64,000 nt of DNA, from contig NZ_CP180352.1 of assembly GCF_048007105.1 (NCBI RefSeq), forward strand, positions 4,092,001-4,156,000. The letters are read 5' to 3'. The stretch is from Minwuia sp048007105. GTDB taxonomy: Bacteria > Pseudomonadota > Alphaproteobacteria > Minwuiales > Minwuiaceae. The notes beneath the pieces were generated by a model. That model was not told the DNA's origin. It did no database searches and saw nothing but the letters and a program-made list of their open reading frames with translations. The translations under genes were made by a program, and so were the position numbers. Numbering within the stretch: the first letter of the stretch is position 1; every line of letters starts with the position of its first letter. Positions 9,432 to 18,205 of this stretch are shown here, one piece after another.

Positions 9432-11354
9432 ATGACAGACGCGAAAGCACAGAAGCCGGCCAGCGAAGCCACGCAGAAGGCCAATGCCGCCTTGGCCGCG
9501 AAGCTGGATTTCGAGAATCGGCGTGACTTCGAGAATGCGGCGCGCGGTCTGGTCGAAAGTCTGGACGGGGGGATCGTCGCCACCGAGCGCGGCACGAAGG
9601 TCTGGGACCTGAACGTCTACGACTTCCTCGGCGGCGAGGACGAGATCGAGACGATCAATCCGAGCCTGCTGCGGATGGCGCGGCTGAACATGGCGAACGG
9701 CCTGTTCGAGGTGACGGACCGGGTCTGGCAGGTCCGCGGCCTCGATCTGGCCAACATGACCATCGTCGAAGGCGATACGGGCGTCATCCTGATCGACTGC
9801 ATGACGACCGCGGAAGTCGCTGCCGCCGGGCTCGCTCTCTACCGCAAGCATCGGGGCGACCGGCCGGTGAAGGCGCTGCTCTACACCCACAGTCATGTCG
9901 ACCATTATGGCGGCGCCAAGGGCGTGCTGAGCCAGGACGAGGTCGACAGCGGACAGGCCCGGGTCTTCGCGCCGGACGGCTTTCTTGAGGCGGTCGGCGG
10001 CGAGAACGTGCTGGCCGGCAACCCGATGTCGCGCCGCGCCCAGTTCCAGTTCGGCGGCCTGCTGAAGCCCGGCCCGCGCGGCCAGGTCGATGCCGGCCTC
10101 GGCAAGGTCACCGCGCGCGGCACCGTCAGCCTGATCGCCCCCACCGACATCGTCACCGAGCCGGTCGAGCGGCACGTGCTGGACGGCGTTGCCGTGGATT
10201 TTCATCTGGCGCCTGGCACCGAGGCTCCGGCCGAGATGCACATGTTCTTCCCCGAACTGGGCGTGCTGAACATGGCCGAGAACGCCACGCCGCTGCTGCA
10301 CAATTTCTGCCCGCTGCGCGGATCGGAAGTCCGTGATCCCCGTATATGGTCGCACTACCTGGCCGACGCTGTCGAACGCTTCGGCGCCGGCACCGAAGTG
10401 CTGGTCTGTCAGCACCACTGGCCCACCTGGGGCCGGGAAGCGGTGAAGGATTTCCTCGAGCGCCAGCGCGATCTCTACAAGCACATCCACGACCAGACGG
10501 TGCGGCGCATGAACCAGGGCTGGCGGCCTGCCGAGATCGCCGAGAGCCTCGACCTGCCGCCCTCGCTCCGCGAAGACTGGCGGATGCGCGGCTATTACGG
10601 CACCGTCAGCCACAACTCGAAGGCCGTCTTCCAGCGCTATCTCAGCTGGTACGACGGCAACCCCGCCAATCTGAACCCGCTGCCGCCGGTGAAGGCGGCG
10701 CGGAAATATGTCGGCTACATGGGCGGCGCGGACGAGGTGCTGGCGAAGGCGCGCGCCGATTTCGAGGCCGGCGAATATCGCTGGGTGGCGCAGGTGCTCT
10801 ACCATGTGCTCTTCGCCGATCCGGACAATCAGGACGCCCGCCATCTGGCTGCGGACGCATTCGAGCAGCTCGGCTATCAGGCGGAATCGGCGACATGGCG
10901 GAACGCCTATCTCTATGCCGCGCAGGAACTCCGGCACGGCGTCGTCAAGCTGCCGCCGCGGCCCGTTCTCAGCCCCGACCTCCTCGGCGCCGTCGCAACC
11001 ACAACGCTGTTCGACTTCGTCGCCGTGCGGCTGGACCCGGACAAGGCGCTGCGCCTGAAATGGCGGATCAACTGGTGGCTGGAAGACCGGGATGAGAGCG
11101 TCTGTCAGACGCTGTGCAACGAAACCCTGACTCACATCATGGGCAAGCGGGCCAATGACGCCGATGCGACGATTACAACGACACGAGAGGTTCTGGTCGG
11201 TCTGATCGTCGGCAAGATCGCGATCACGGACGCCCTCGACAGTGGCGGGCTGACTGTCGACGGCGACGCCGGAATCGCGACCGGCCTGTTCGGCATGCTG
11301 GACACTTTCGAGATGCAGTTCGACATCGTCACGCCCGGACCGGAGCACCTTTGA
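9432..11354 (+). CDS. Alkyl/aryl sulfatase, metallo-beta-lactamase fold (SdsA/BDS1 type)
   Basis: A dinuclear-zinc hydrolase of the SdsA1 family that cleaves alkyl sulfates to alcohol and sulfate. The 640 residues match the family. The zinc motif THSHVDHYGGAKG sits near residues 156-168, ahead of further ligand segments (EAPAEMHMFFPELGVLNMAE). Conserved downstream blocks are GYMGGADEVLAKARADFEAG (dimerisation) and a C-terminal SCP2-like lipid-binding domain from about residue 525. Unlike secreted SdsA1 of Pseudomonas I see no signal peptide, so it is probably cytoplasmic. A GGGGGAGG lies upstream, and its stop overlaps the TTG start of the next gene. Confidence 0.92.
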   Translation: MTDAKAQKPASEATQKANAALAAKLDFENRRDFENAARGLVESLDGGIVATERGTKVWDLNVYDFLGGEDEIETINPSLLRMARLNMANGLFEVTDRVWQVRGLDLANMTIVEGDTGVILIDCMTTAEVAAAGLALYRKHRGDRPVKALLYTHSHVDHYGGAKGVLSQDEVDSGQARVFAPDGFLEAVGGENVLAGNPMSRRAQFQFGGLLKPGPRGQVDAGLGKVTARGTVSLIAPTDIVTEPVERHVLDGVAVDFHLAPGTEAPAEMHMFFPELGVLNMAENATPLLHNFCPLRGSEVRDPRIWSHYLADAVERFGAGTEVLVCQHHWPTWGREAVKDFLERQRDLYKHIHDQTVRRMNQGWRPAEIAESLDLPPSLREDWRMRGYYGTVSHNSKAVFQRYLSWYDGNPANLNPLPPVKAARKYVGYMGGADEVLAKARADFEAGEYRWVAQVLYHVLFADPDNQDARHLAADAFEQLGYQAESATWRNAYLYAAQELRHGVVKLPPRPVLSPDLLGAVATTTLFDFVAVRLDPDKALRLKWRINWWLEDRDESVCQTLCNETLTHIMGKRANDADATITTTREVLVGLIVGKIAITDALDSGGLTVDGDAGIATGLFGMLDTFEMQFDIVTPGPEHL

Positions 11355-12187
11355 CCGCCGGCGGGGAACTGATCGACGACCTCAGGGCGCAGGATCCCGA
11401 CCGGCTCTACAGCGCGCTGTTCGCGTCCGGTGCGACGCGCGATCGGCTGATCGGGCTCTATGCCTTCAATCTTGAAGTCGCTTCGACGCGCGAACGCGTG
11501 TCCGAACCGATGCTCGGCCAGATCCGTCTGCAATGGTGGCGCGATGCGCTGGTGGAAATCCGCGGCGGCGCGGCCCGACGGCATCCGGTCGCCGAGTCCC
11601 TTTCCGGATGGATGCCCGACGCAGGTTCTGCGGCCTTCGATCTGGCCAACGCCCTGATCGACGCGCGCGAGGCCGACATGGAGGATGCGCCTTTCGAGAC
11701 CGTGGATCAGCTGGTCGGCTATGCGGAGGCCACATCGTCCAACCTGATGCGGCTCGCCCTCATGGCGCTGGGCGTCGGCGAAGGCCCGGTGCACGAAAAG
11801 GCTGTCCCCGCGGGCCGCGCCTACGCGCTCGCCGGCATACTCAGGGCGGTACCGTTTCTGGGAGCCGAGGGGCGCGTGTTGCTGCCCGGGCAGCTGATGG
11901 CGCAACACGGTATTGCCGATGCACGTCAGTCGCTCGGCCGCCGCGATCCGGCGAAGCTGAAGGCAGTCCTGAAGGAAATCGCCGACATCGCCGAAAGCGA
12001 TATTTCCGAGGCGGGCAGTATCCGGCGCGTTCCGAAGGTGGGGCGGCCCGCCCTGCTGCCGCTGGCGCTGGCACGCCTCTACCTGAAGCGGTTGAAGGCC
12101 GCCGGATTCGACCTTTCCGACCCGCGCATCGATCCGGGCAACGCCGCCCGGATCGTGACGCTGTTCCGCGCGAACCTTCTGGGCTGA
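11351..12187 (+). CDS. Squalene/phytoene synthase-fold protein, NDUFAF6-like
   Basis: A 278-residue isoprenoid-synthase fold protein. It carries RLIGLYAFNLEVASTRERVS, QIRLQWWRDALVEI and YALAGILRAVPFLGAEGRVL, the pattern of the alphaproteobacterial relatives of mitochondrial complex I assembly factor NDUFAF6. The two Asp-rich DxxxD motifs that bind diphosphate-magnesium in true squalene or phytoene synthases are not visible, so prenyl condensation is unlikely. The TTG start at 11351 overlaps the previous stop. Function is inferred from the family only; a role in respiratory complex I assembly is possible. Confidence 0.82.
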   Translation: MTAGGELIDDLRAQDPDRLYSALFASGATRDRLIGLYAFNLEVASTRERVSEPMLGQIRLQWWRDALVEIRGGAARRHPVAESLSGWMPDAGSAAFDLANALIDAREADMEDAPFETVDQLVGYAEATSSNLMRLALMALGVGEGPVHEKAVPAGRAYALAGILRAVPFLGAEGRVLLPGQLMAQHGIADARQSLGRRDPAKLKAVLKEIADIAESDISEAGSIRRVPKVGRPALLPLALARLYLKRLKAAGFDLSDPRIDPGNAARIVTLFRANLLG

Positions 12188-12190
12188 CGC

Positions 12191-14479
12191 CTACTTCGAG
12201 GTCGCGCGGTAGACCCCGTCCCAGTCCTCCGGCGGGGGGTTCTCCAGATACTCGGTCAGTCGCGGCTGATAGACGTCGTCCCACAGCACATTGAGGTCCG
12301 GCCCCAGTTCGCGGCACTTGTCGAGATGCTGCTGGCTTTCCTGGAAACGGCGCTCCCGATAGGCGCGGATCATGTTGTCGGTCTCGTCATAGAGAGCCTT
12401 GTAGCCCGGATCGCTTGCCATCTCCGGCCCGCCCAGCATGGTGAAGATGCGGACGGCCTCGTCCTTGCCCTTCACCGCGATGAGATCGAGTTCGAGGATG
12501 GCGAAGTCCTTGACCTCTTCCATCGTCAGTTCGCCGATGACGTTCATCACGCCATAGGACTTGGACTGGCCTTCGATACGGGCGCCGAGGTTCACGGCGT
12601 CGCCCAGCACCGAATAGTCGAAGCGCTGCTCCGAACCCATGTTGCCGACGACGCATTCGCCGGTGTTCACGCCGATACCGATCTTGATCGGGATGAAGGG
12701 CCTGCCGTCTTCCTTGGCCTCGACCTCCAGACGCTCGTTGAGGAACACCAGATCGGACTGCATCCGGAGACAGGATTCACAGGCGTGTCGCGCATGGTCC
12801 GGATCGTCCAGCGGGGCGTTCCAGAAGGCCATGATGCAGTCGCCCATGTATTTGTCGATGGTGCCGTGGTTGCCCATGATGATGTCGGTCATCGGCGTCA
12901 GGAACTTGTTGATCAGCCGGGTCAGGCCCTGCGGATCGCCCTTGAAGCTTTCCGAGATCGGGGTGAAGCCGCGGATGTCGCAGAACAGGAAGGTCATGTT
13001 CCGCGTCTCGCCGCCCAGGGTCAGCTTGGACGGGTCCTCCGCCAGCTGCTCGACCAGCGCCGGCGAGAGGTACTGGCTGAAGGCGCCGCGAACCTGCTTC
13101 TTCTGGGCCTGCTCACGGGCGAACTTCTGGTAGACCAGCAGCACGAACAGGATGAACAGCGCGAAGGCCGGCGTCAGCCCGTCGACCAGCAGCGATTCAT
13201 AGCTGAACAGGTACCAGGATCCGCCCAGCAGGACAGCGCAGAGCGGCACGAAGAAGGCGACGGTGGTCAGGGCCGAGAGGTTCGGCACGAATGCGATCAG
13301 GATAAGGCCGGCGAGCAGGATGATGGCCATCTCGACGGCGTTGGCCACGGACGGCCGGATCAGGTAATCGCCGTTCTCGACCATATCGATGATGTTGGAG
13401 TGCACTTCCACCCCAGGCACTGCCGCTTCCAACGGGGTGGCGCGGATATCCTTCAGGCCTTCGGCGGAGGTGCCGACCAGCACGTACTTGCCGTTCACCT
13501 TCTCGTAGAGTTCCTGGATCTTGGCCTGGTTCGTCGGATCGATCGCGACGATGTCGGCGGCAGAGATGTAGATCGCTGGATTGTGCTCCTGGAAACGCAC
13601 CCACATGATCCCGTGCTCGTCGGTCGGGATCACGACTTTCTTGTCTTCGCGGATCTTGGATCGCATGCGGATCGACGAGATGCCGGATACCTGGGTCTCC
13701 TTGCGGATGATGATGCCGGGCGATTGATGCACCAGCCGCAGCATCTCGATGCCCAGGCTGGCATAGACCTGCTGGTTCTTTTCCTCGTTCGGCGGGCCGA
13801 CGCGGGTCAGCGCCGGAACACGCCGGACGACGCCGTCCGAACTCACATCGGTATTGAAGACGCCGAAGCCCGGCGCTGCCTTCTCGATCTCGGCGTTGTT
13901 GTGGACCAGCGACGGGTAGAGGGAGAGCCACGTCTTGCCGGGGCCGTTTTCTTCCAGGATGCGGACGCCCTGCGGCCGGTTCTCGGGCTTCTGATCGATC
14001 TGCAAATAGGTCGTCGTGCCGCCCAGCACGACAGGGCTCTGTTTCAGGACGGAAGCCAGCTGCGCGTCGGTCGAAGGCAGCTTCGCCAGCGCCTGGGCGA
14101 TTTCGGGCGGAAGCTGCTCGTTCTGCTGGCTGTAGATGGTCGGCGAAAGACGATCGTTTTCGGCGAAGACCATGTCGAAGCCGACGACTTTCGCGCCGAG
14201 CTGCTGGAGGATCTGGATCATCACCGCGATCTTGTAGCGCGACCACGGCCACTGGCCGACCTTGGCCAGGCTGGCCTCGTCGATGTCGAGAATCGCAGTG
14301 TGACGCGCCGGCGGTTCGTAGTTGTCGAATGTCTGGAACTGGTCGAACAGCACGTTCTGACGCAGGAACGTCACCTGATCGAAATCCATGGCCCGGATCC
14401 AGACCATGCCGATCAGCACGATGAACGCCAGCCATCTGAGCGACGCGAATTTCCAGAGTCGCTTGCCAAACTTGCCCAT
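12191..14479 (-). CDS. CHASE2-domain class III adenylate cyclase
   Basis: A membrane-bound cyclase of 762 residues. An N-terminal helix is followed by a periplasmic CHASE2 sensor domain (about 35-360: VLFDQFQTFDNYEPP, ILDIDEASLAKVGQWPWSR, GVEVHSNIIDMVENGDYLIR), three transmembrane helices (about 370-450) and a cyclase domain from about 495. In the cyclase domain the metal aspartates are present in FLFCDIRGFTPIS and YMGDCIMAFWNAP, with the adenine-specifying Lys (IDKYMGD) and the LGDAVNLGARIEG block, so it should make cAMP. ATG at 14479 follows GGAGGAGGGG. It lies downstream of a small secreted-protein gene on the same strand. Confidence 0.94.
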   Translation of the reverse strand: MGKFGKRLWKFASLRWLAFIVLIGMVWIRAMDFDQVTFLRQNVLFDQFQTFDNYEPPARHTAILDIDEASLAKVGQWPWSRYKIAVMIQILQQLGAKVVGFDMVFAENDRLSPTIYSQQNEQLPPEIAQALAKLPSTDAQLASVLKQSPVVLGGTTTYLQIDQKPENRPQGVRILEENGPGKTWLSLYPSLVHNNAEIEKAAPGFGVFNTDVSSDGVVRRVPALTRVGPPNEEKNQQVYASLGIEMLRLVHQSPGIIIRKETQVSGISSIRMRSKIREDKKVVIPTDEHGIMWVRFQEHNPAIYISAADIVAIDPTNQAKIQELYEKVNGKYVLVGTSAEGLKDIRATPLEAAVPGVEVHSNIIDMVENGDYLIRPSVANAVEMAIILLAGLILIAFVPNLSALTTVAFFVPLCAVLLGGSWYLFSYESLLVDGLTPAFALFILFVLLVYQKFAREQAQKKQVRGAFSQYLSPALVEQLAEDPSKLTLGGETRNMTFLFCDIRGFTPISESFKGDPQGLTRLINKFLTPMTDIIMGNHGTIDKYMGDCIMAFWNAPLDDPDHARHACESCLRMQSDLVFLNERLEVEAKEDGRPFIPIKIGIGVNTGECVVGNMGSEQRFDYSVLGDAVNLGARIEGQSKSYGVMNVIGELTMEEVKDFAILELDLIAVKGKDEAVRIFTMLGGPEMASDPGYKALYDETDNMIRAYRERRFQESQQHLDKCRELGPDLNVLWDDVYQPRLTEYLENPPPEDWDGVYRATSK

Positions 14480-14493
14480 CGTCAGCCCCTCCT

Positions 14494-14516
14494 CCGGCGC
14501 TGTTTTTCTGCGCCGG
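14494..14516 (-). other. Hairpin just before the cyclase ribosome binding site
   Basis: A 7-bp stem CCGGCGC / GCGCCGG with a 9-base A-rich loop (minus strand) lies between the two minus-strand genes. Its 3' arm abuts the GGAGGAGGGG Shine-Dalgarno of the cyclase gene. It could limit translation or mark an RNA processing point. There is no T-run after it, so it is not a standard terminator. Confidence 0.4.
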
Positions 14517-14524
14517 TCATTCTA

Positions 14525-14992
14525 TCAGTCGATGACGATCCTGTGTGCAAATGTCACGCCATCGGAGACGGTGATCTGCGAAAAACCCATCATCTTCGCG
14601 AGATCCAGGAAGGTGAAGACTTCCTCCACCTGCATGTCCCGGAACAGCGGGGTGCCGCGCGCGATCGCCGTCATCTGCGCCAGTACGGCCCGCGCCTGGT
14701 AAAGATTCCGGAAACTGTCCGCCCCCGTGCCGATCAGCAGCAGCTTCTCGCCGTCCGCTCCCTTCGCATACATCGCATGCGGCGGCGGATAGGGACGCGC
14801 CATCTGTTCCTGCGTGTAGCCCGTGATGAAGCGGTAGCGCAGCGCCCTCTCGGCCTCGGGCATCACCGTGGCCCGGCTGCCATAGACCTCTTCGGTGACC
14901 GGTCCGGGGTAGTAATAGCCCTCGTGACGGTCGTTCGCGGCCGCGCCGCCGGCGGCCAGAGAGATGATCAGAACGGCCAGAAATCGTTTCAT
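14525..14992 (-). CDS. Small secreted protein of unknown function
   Basis: A 155-residue protein with a clear Sec signal peptide (MKRFLAVLIISLAAGGAAAN, cleavage probably after the Ala run near 19). The mature part has GYYYPGPVTEEVYGSRATVM, a segment AERALRYRFITGYTQEQMAR, and a C-terminal half with alternating helices and strands (LAKMMGFSQITVSDGVTFAH). I do not recognise the family. It is directly upstream of the cyclase gene on the same strand and divergent from nadK, so it may be co-transcribed with the cyclase. Confidence 0.78.
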   Translation of the reverse strand: MKRFLAVLIISLAAGGAAANDRHEGYYYPGPVTEEVYGSRATVMPEAERALRYRFITGYTQEQMARPYPPPHAMYAKGADGEKLLLIGTGADSFRNLYQARAVLAQMTAIARGTPLFRDMQVEEVFTFLDLAKMMGFSQITVSDGVTFAHRIVID

Positions 14993-15134
14993 GGGCCGAT
15001 GATTGCCGCACCGTCAGCCATGCGCAAGGGTTCGCCGTGCGGCGCCCGGAGAATGCTGGCCTTGCAAGGACTTGCCGCTATACTCCGGCCTCACCGCGAA
15101 GGGGACGGCTGGCCTAGAGGGGGACCGTGCGGCA

Positions 15135-15902
15135 ATGGCGTTCGAACGAATCTCGTTCAAATGGGCGGACACGCCTGCTGCCGAGAATGCGGCCGAGGTC
15201 CTGATCGGGCGCTATGGCGACCACGATCTGGACAATGCGGACGTCATCGTCGCGCTGGGCGGCGACGGTTTCATGCTCTCCATGCTGCATGAGTATCTGG
15301 AGCGCGGCATGCCGATCTACGGCATGAACAAGGGCACCATCGGCTTCCTGATGAACCAGTTCCAGGAAGAAGACCTGCTGCAGCGGATCAACGACGCCAC
15401 GCTGGCTGAGATCCATCCGTTGCGCATGATCGCCGAGCCCGAATCCGGCGGCAAGCAGGAGGCACTGGCGATCAACGAGGTCTCGCTGCTGCGTCAGACC
15501 CGCCAGGCGTCGAAGATCCGCATCTCCATCGACGGACGCGTCCGCATGGAGGAGCTGATCTGCGACGGCCTGCTGCTGTCGACGCCGGCGGGCAGCACCG
15601 CCTACAACCTCTCCGCCCACGGCCCGATCCTGCCGCTGACCGCAGGCGTGCTGGCCCTGACGCCGATCAGCGCCTTCCGGCCGCGCCGCTGGCGCGGGGC
15701 ACTGCTGCCCAAGGAAGCCGAGGTCACCTTTGACGTGCGCGAACTCTACAAGCGGCCCGTCAGCGCCGTCGCCGACACCTTCGAGGTTCGGCACGTGAAG
15801 CGCGTGACGGTCGCGGAAGCAAAGGACGTGACCATGCGGCTGCTGTTCGACAGCGAGCACAGCCTGGAAGAGCGCATCCTGAACGAGCAGTTCGTCCCGT
15901 GA
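15135..15902 (+). CDS. nadK: NAD kinase
   Basis: Phosphorylates NAD+ to NADP+ in the cytoplasm. The 255 residues start MAFERISFKWADTPAAENAA and carry the signature VIVALGGDGFMLSMLHEYL (GGDG near residues 41-44), the GTIGFLMN block, the NE motif in LAINEVSLLRQ, and the glycine-rich LLLSTPAGSTAYNLSAHGPI. ATG 15135 matches the start of short alphaproteobacterial NadK proteins; the frame is open upstream but unrelated. Its stop overlaps the GTG of the next gene. Confidence 0.95.
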   Translation: MAFERISFKWADTPAAENAAEVLIGRYGDHDLDNADVIVALGGDGFMLSMLHEYLERGMPIYGMNKGTIGFLMNQFQEEDLLQRINDATLAEIHPLRMIAEPESGGKQEALAINEVSLLRQTRQASKIRISIDGRVRMEELICDGLLLSTPAGSTAYNLSAHGPILPLTAGVLALTPISAFRPRRWRGALLPKEAEVTFDVRELYKRPVSAVADTFEVRHVKRVTVAEAKDVTMRLLFDSEHSLEERILNEQFVP

Positions 15903-16585
15903 CCGGCGGCGATCTCGCCGCCCGCATCGCCCACGGCCTGCGCTATCCCTTCGATCCGCCGGGCGAGAGCTACCTGTTCAGGGCCGGCCGCGCCGAACCG
16001 CTCGGCCGGTTCGATCCGTCGGGCCGGACGCCGGTCGTCGCGTCGGGTTCCAACGGTTCGCCGCAACGCCTGGCCGAGAAATACGGCGAAGACGCCGAAA
16101 TCCCCGTCACCTGGGGCACGATCCGCGATCTCGTCCCCGTCTTCGCCGCACGGCTCACAGGCTATGGTTCGGTGCCTGCGACGCTGGCCGTGATCGAGGG
16201 GGCGACGGCGCAGGTGCACGTCACATGGCTCACGGAGCCGCAGATCGAGATCATGCACGGGACGGAATCGGTGGGCACCGGCTACGCCTGGTGCCGGCTA
16301 TCCGGCTTCGACCTCGATCTCGGGCCGCATGGCCGGCCGGAAACAGCCTTCGCCTATCTGGCCATTCACGGCAGTTTCGCACCGGAAGACCGGCTGATGC
16401 CGCTGAAGGATGTCTCCCAGCACGACGCCCAGCGCCACGCCATGCGCGCGGCGAAATTCGACGGACCGCTGGAAGACTTCGTCGCCCGCCACCTGACCGA
16501 TGTCGAATACCGCCAGGCCGTGAACTCGGTCCTGGCGGCGCATGGGCAGCCGATCGGCCATCCGCGCATCGAACGACTTATCTGA
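15899..16585 (+). CDS. Conserved-looking protein of unknown function
   Basis: A 228-residue soluble protein translated from a GTG that overlaps the nadK stop, so it is translationally coupled to nadK. It has no signal peptide or membrane segment. Features include an N-terminal PFDPPGESYLFRAGRAEPL, a central domain with VTWLTEPQIEIMHGTESVGT and a C-terminal helical part with HDAQRHAMRAAKFDGPLEDF. I do not recognise the family. The frame has normal GC-rich codon use and is the only convincing frame in the interval. Confidence 0.75.
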   Translation: MTGGDLAARIAHGLRYPFDPPGESYLFRAGRAEPLGRFDPSGRTPVVASGSNGSPQRLAEKYGEDAEIPVTWGTIRDLVPVFAARLTGYGSVPATLAVIEGATAQVHVTWLTEPQIEIMHGTESVGTGYAWCRLSGFDLDLGPHGRPETAFAYLAIHGSFAPEDRLMPLKDVSQHDAQRHAMRAAKFDGPLEDFVARHLTDVEYRQAVNSVLAAHGQPIGHPRIERLI

Positions 16586-16637
16586 ACGCTCCATTGCCGC
16601 TAGTCTCGCCGCAACGGGGGAGGAACGCGGCAATCCG

Positions 16638-17399
16638 ATGCTGAAGATCGCGGGCGTCAGTCACAGCTATGGCAAGAAGCAGGCGCTGAACGATGTCGGC
16701 TTCGAGGTTCCGGCTGGCCGCTTCGGCGTGCTGCTGGGCCCGAACGGCGCCGGCAAGACGACGCTCTACGGTCTGCTGACGCAGCTTCTGCCGGTGCAGA
16801 AGGGCAGCCTGTCCATTGCCGGGCATGAGGTCGCTGGCGGCAGTCTGGAGGCGCTGGAGGATCTGGGCATCGTCTTTCAGTCGCAGACCCTCGACCTCGA
16901 CCTGACCGTGATTCAGAACCTCCGCTATTTCTGCCGCCTGCGCGGGATCGGCGCCTCCGATGCCACCCGTCGGATCGACCGGCAGTTGGAGCGGCTGGAT
17001 CTGGCGGGCCGTCGCAGCGACAAGGTCCGCGCGCTCAACGGCGGCCACCGACGGCGGCTGGAAATTGCCCGTGCGCTGCTGCACGAACCGAAGGTGCTGC
17101 TGCTGGACGAGCCGACCGTCGGCCTCGACATTCCGACACGGCGGCAGATCGTGGACGACGTACATGCGCTGGCCGCCGAGAAGGGCACGACGGTACTCTG
17201 GGCGACCCATCTGATCGACGAGATCCGGGCGGGCGACTGGGTGACCGTGCTGAATCAGGGCGAGGTGAAGGCCGTCGGCGAGGCGCTCGCCCTGCTGGAA
17301 GAGCACGATGTCGACGACATCTCGACCCTGTTCGACCGCCTCACCGGCCGCAAGCCGCAGGCCCCGATGAAGGGCGTCAGCCGGGGCGCGGCGGCATGA
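16638..17399 (+). CDS. ABC-2 type transporter ATP-binding protein (Ped/PQQ-associated type)
   Basis: The 253-residue ATPase of an ABC-2 exporter. Walker A is GPNGAGKTT (about 35-43), the Q-loop sits in VFQSQTLDLDLTV, and Walker B is VLLLDEPTVGLD. The signature is the unusual LNGGHRRRLEIARALL instead of LSGGQ, as I recall from transporters linked to PQQ-dependent alcohol oxidation (PedB/PedC type). ATG at 16638 starts MLKIAGVSHSYGKKQAL. The stop overlaps the permease start (ATGA). The link to alcohol metabolism rests on family memory; no PQQ genes are in this window. Confidence 0.9.
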   Translation: MLKIAGVSHSYGKKQALNDVGFEVPAGRFGVLLGPNGAGKTTLYGLLTQLLPVQKGSLSIAGHEVAGGSLEALEDLGIVFQSQTLDLDLTVIQNLRYFCRLRGIGASDATRRIDRQLERLDLAGRRSDKVRALNGGHRRRLEIARALLHEPKVLLLDEPTVGLDIPTRRQIVDDVHALAAEKGTTVLWATHLIDEIRAGDWVTVLNQGEVKAVGEALALLEEHDVDDISTLFDRLTGRKPQAPMKGVSRGAAA

Positions 17400-18205
17400 G
17401 CAACCCCTGGCTCCTCTGCCTTCAGGGCATCCTCTACCGGGAGACGCTGCGCTTCTTCCAGCAGCGAGAACGCTTTTTCGCAGCACTGGTCCGGCCGCTG
17501 GTCTGGCTGGTCGTGTTCGCCGCCGGCTTCCGGGCAGCGCTGGGCCTGTCGATCATCGAGCCCTACGAGACCTATATCGTCTACGAGATCTACATCGTCC
17601 CCGGCCTCTGCGGCATGATCCAGCTCTTCAACGGCATGCAGAGTTCGCTCTCGATGGTCTACGACCGCGAGATGGGCTCGATGCGGATGCTGATGACGAC
17701 GCCCCTGCCCCGCTGGTACCTGCTGTTCTGCCGCCTGCTGGCGAGCACGTTCGTGTCGATCCTGCAGGTCTACGCCTTCCTGGTGATCGCGCTGGCATTC
17801 GGCATCGACCTGCCGGTCGCCGGATTCGTCACCATCCTGCCGGCGCTGATCCTCGGCGGCCTGATGCTCGGCAGTCTCGGGCTTCTGCTGGCGGCCACGA
17901 TCAAGCAGCTCGAGAACTTCGCCGGGATCATGAACTTCGTGATCTTCCCGATGTTCTTTCTCTCCTCGGCACTCTACCCGCTCTGGAAGATGAAGGAATC
18001 CAGCGAGATCCTGTACTGGGTCTGTCAGGTGAACCCGTTCACCCACGCCGTCGAGTTCATCCGCTACTCGCTCTATCTGAAGTTCGATCCGGCGGCCCTC
18101 GGCTTCTCGCTGCTGGCATTCGCGGCCTTCGCACTGGCGGCGCTCTGGGTCTATTCGCCCTCGCGGGGTCTCAGGGGCGGCGGCGGACCGCCGGGACGAG
18201 GCTGA
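17396..18205 (+). CDS. ABC-2 type transporter permease
   Basis: A 269-residue inner-membrane permease with six hydrophobic segments. Motifs include FFQQRERFFAALVRPLVWLV near the N-terminus, YEIYIVPGLCGMIQLFNGMQ, YDREMGSMRMLMTTPLPRWY and VNPFTHAVEFIRYSLYLKFD. These match the permease paired with the preceding ATPase in PedC-like exporters. It starts inside the ATPase stop and its own stop overlaps the ATG of the peptidase gene, so the three are one operon. The substrate is unknown. Confidence 0.9.
   Translation: MSNPWLLCLQGILYRETLRFFQQRERFFAALVRPLVWLVVFAAGFRAALGLSIIEPYETYIVYEIYIVPGLCGMIQLFNGMQSSLSMVYDREMGSMRMLMTTPLPRWYLLFCRLLASTFVSILQVYAFLVIALAFGIDLPVAGFVTILPALILGGLMLGSLGLLLAATIKQLENFAGIMNFVIFPMFFLSSALYPLWKMKESSEILYWVCQVNPFTHAVEFIRYSLYLKFDPAALGFSLLAFAAFALAALWVYSPSRGLRGGGGPPGRG

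Noticed and set aside
8871..11348. 825-codon minus-strand frame opposite the alkylsulfatase
   Set aside because: Reverse-complement shadow of a highly conserved gene.
12326..15292. 988-codon plus-strand frame opposite the cyclase
   Set aside because: Shadow frame; the cyclase on the other strand has all expected motifs.
16638..18205. PQQ-dependent alcohol oxidation cluster
   Set aside because: Only the transporter resembles this system; no quinoprotein dehydrogenase, cytochrome c550 or pqq gene is present.
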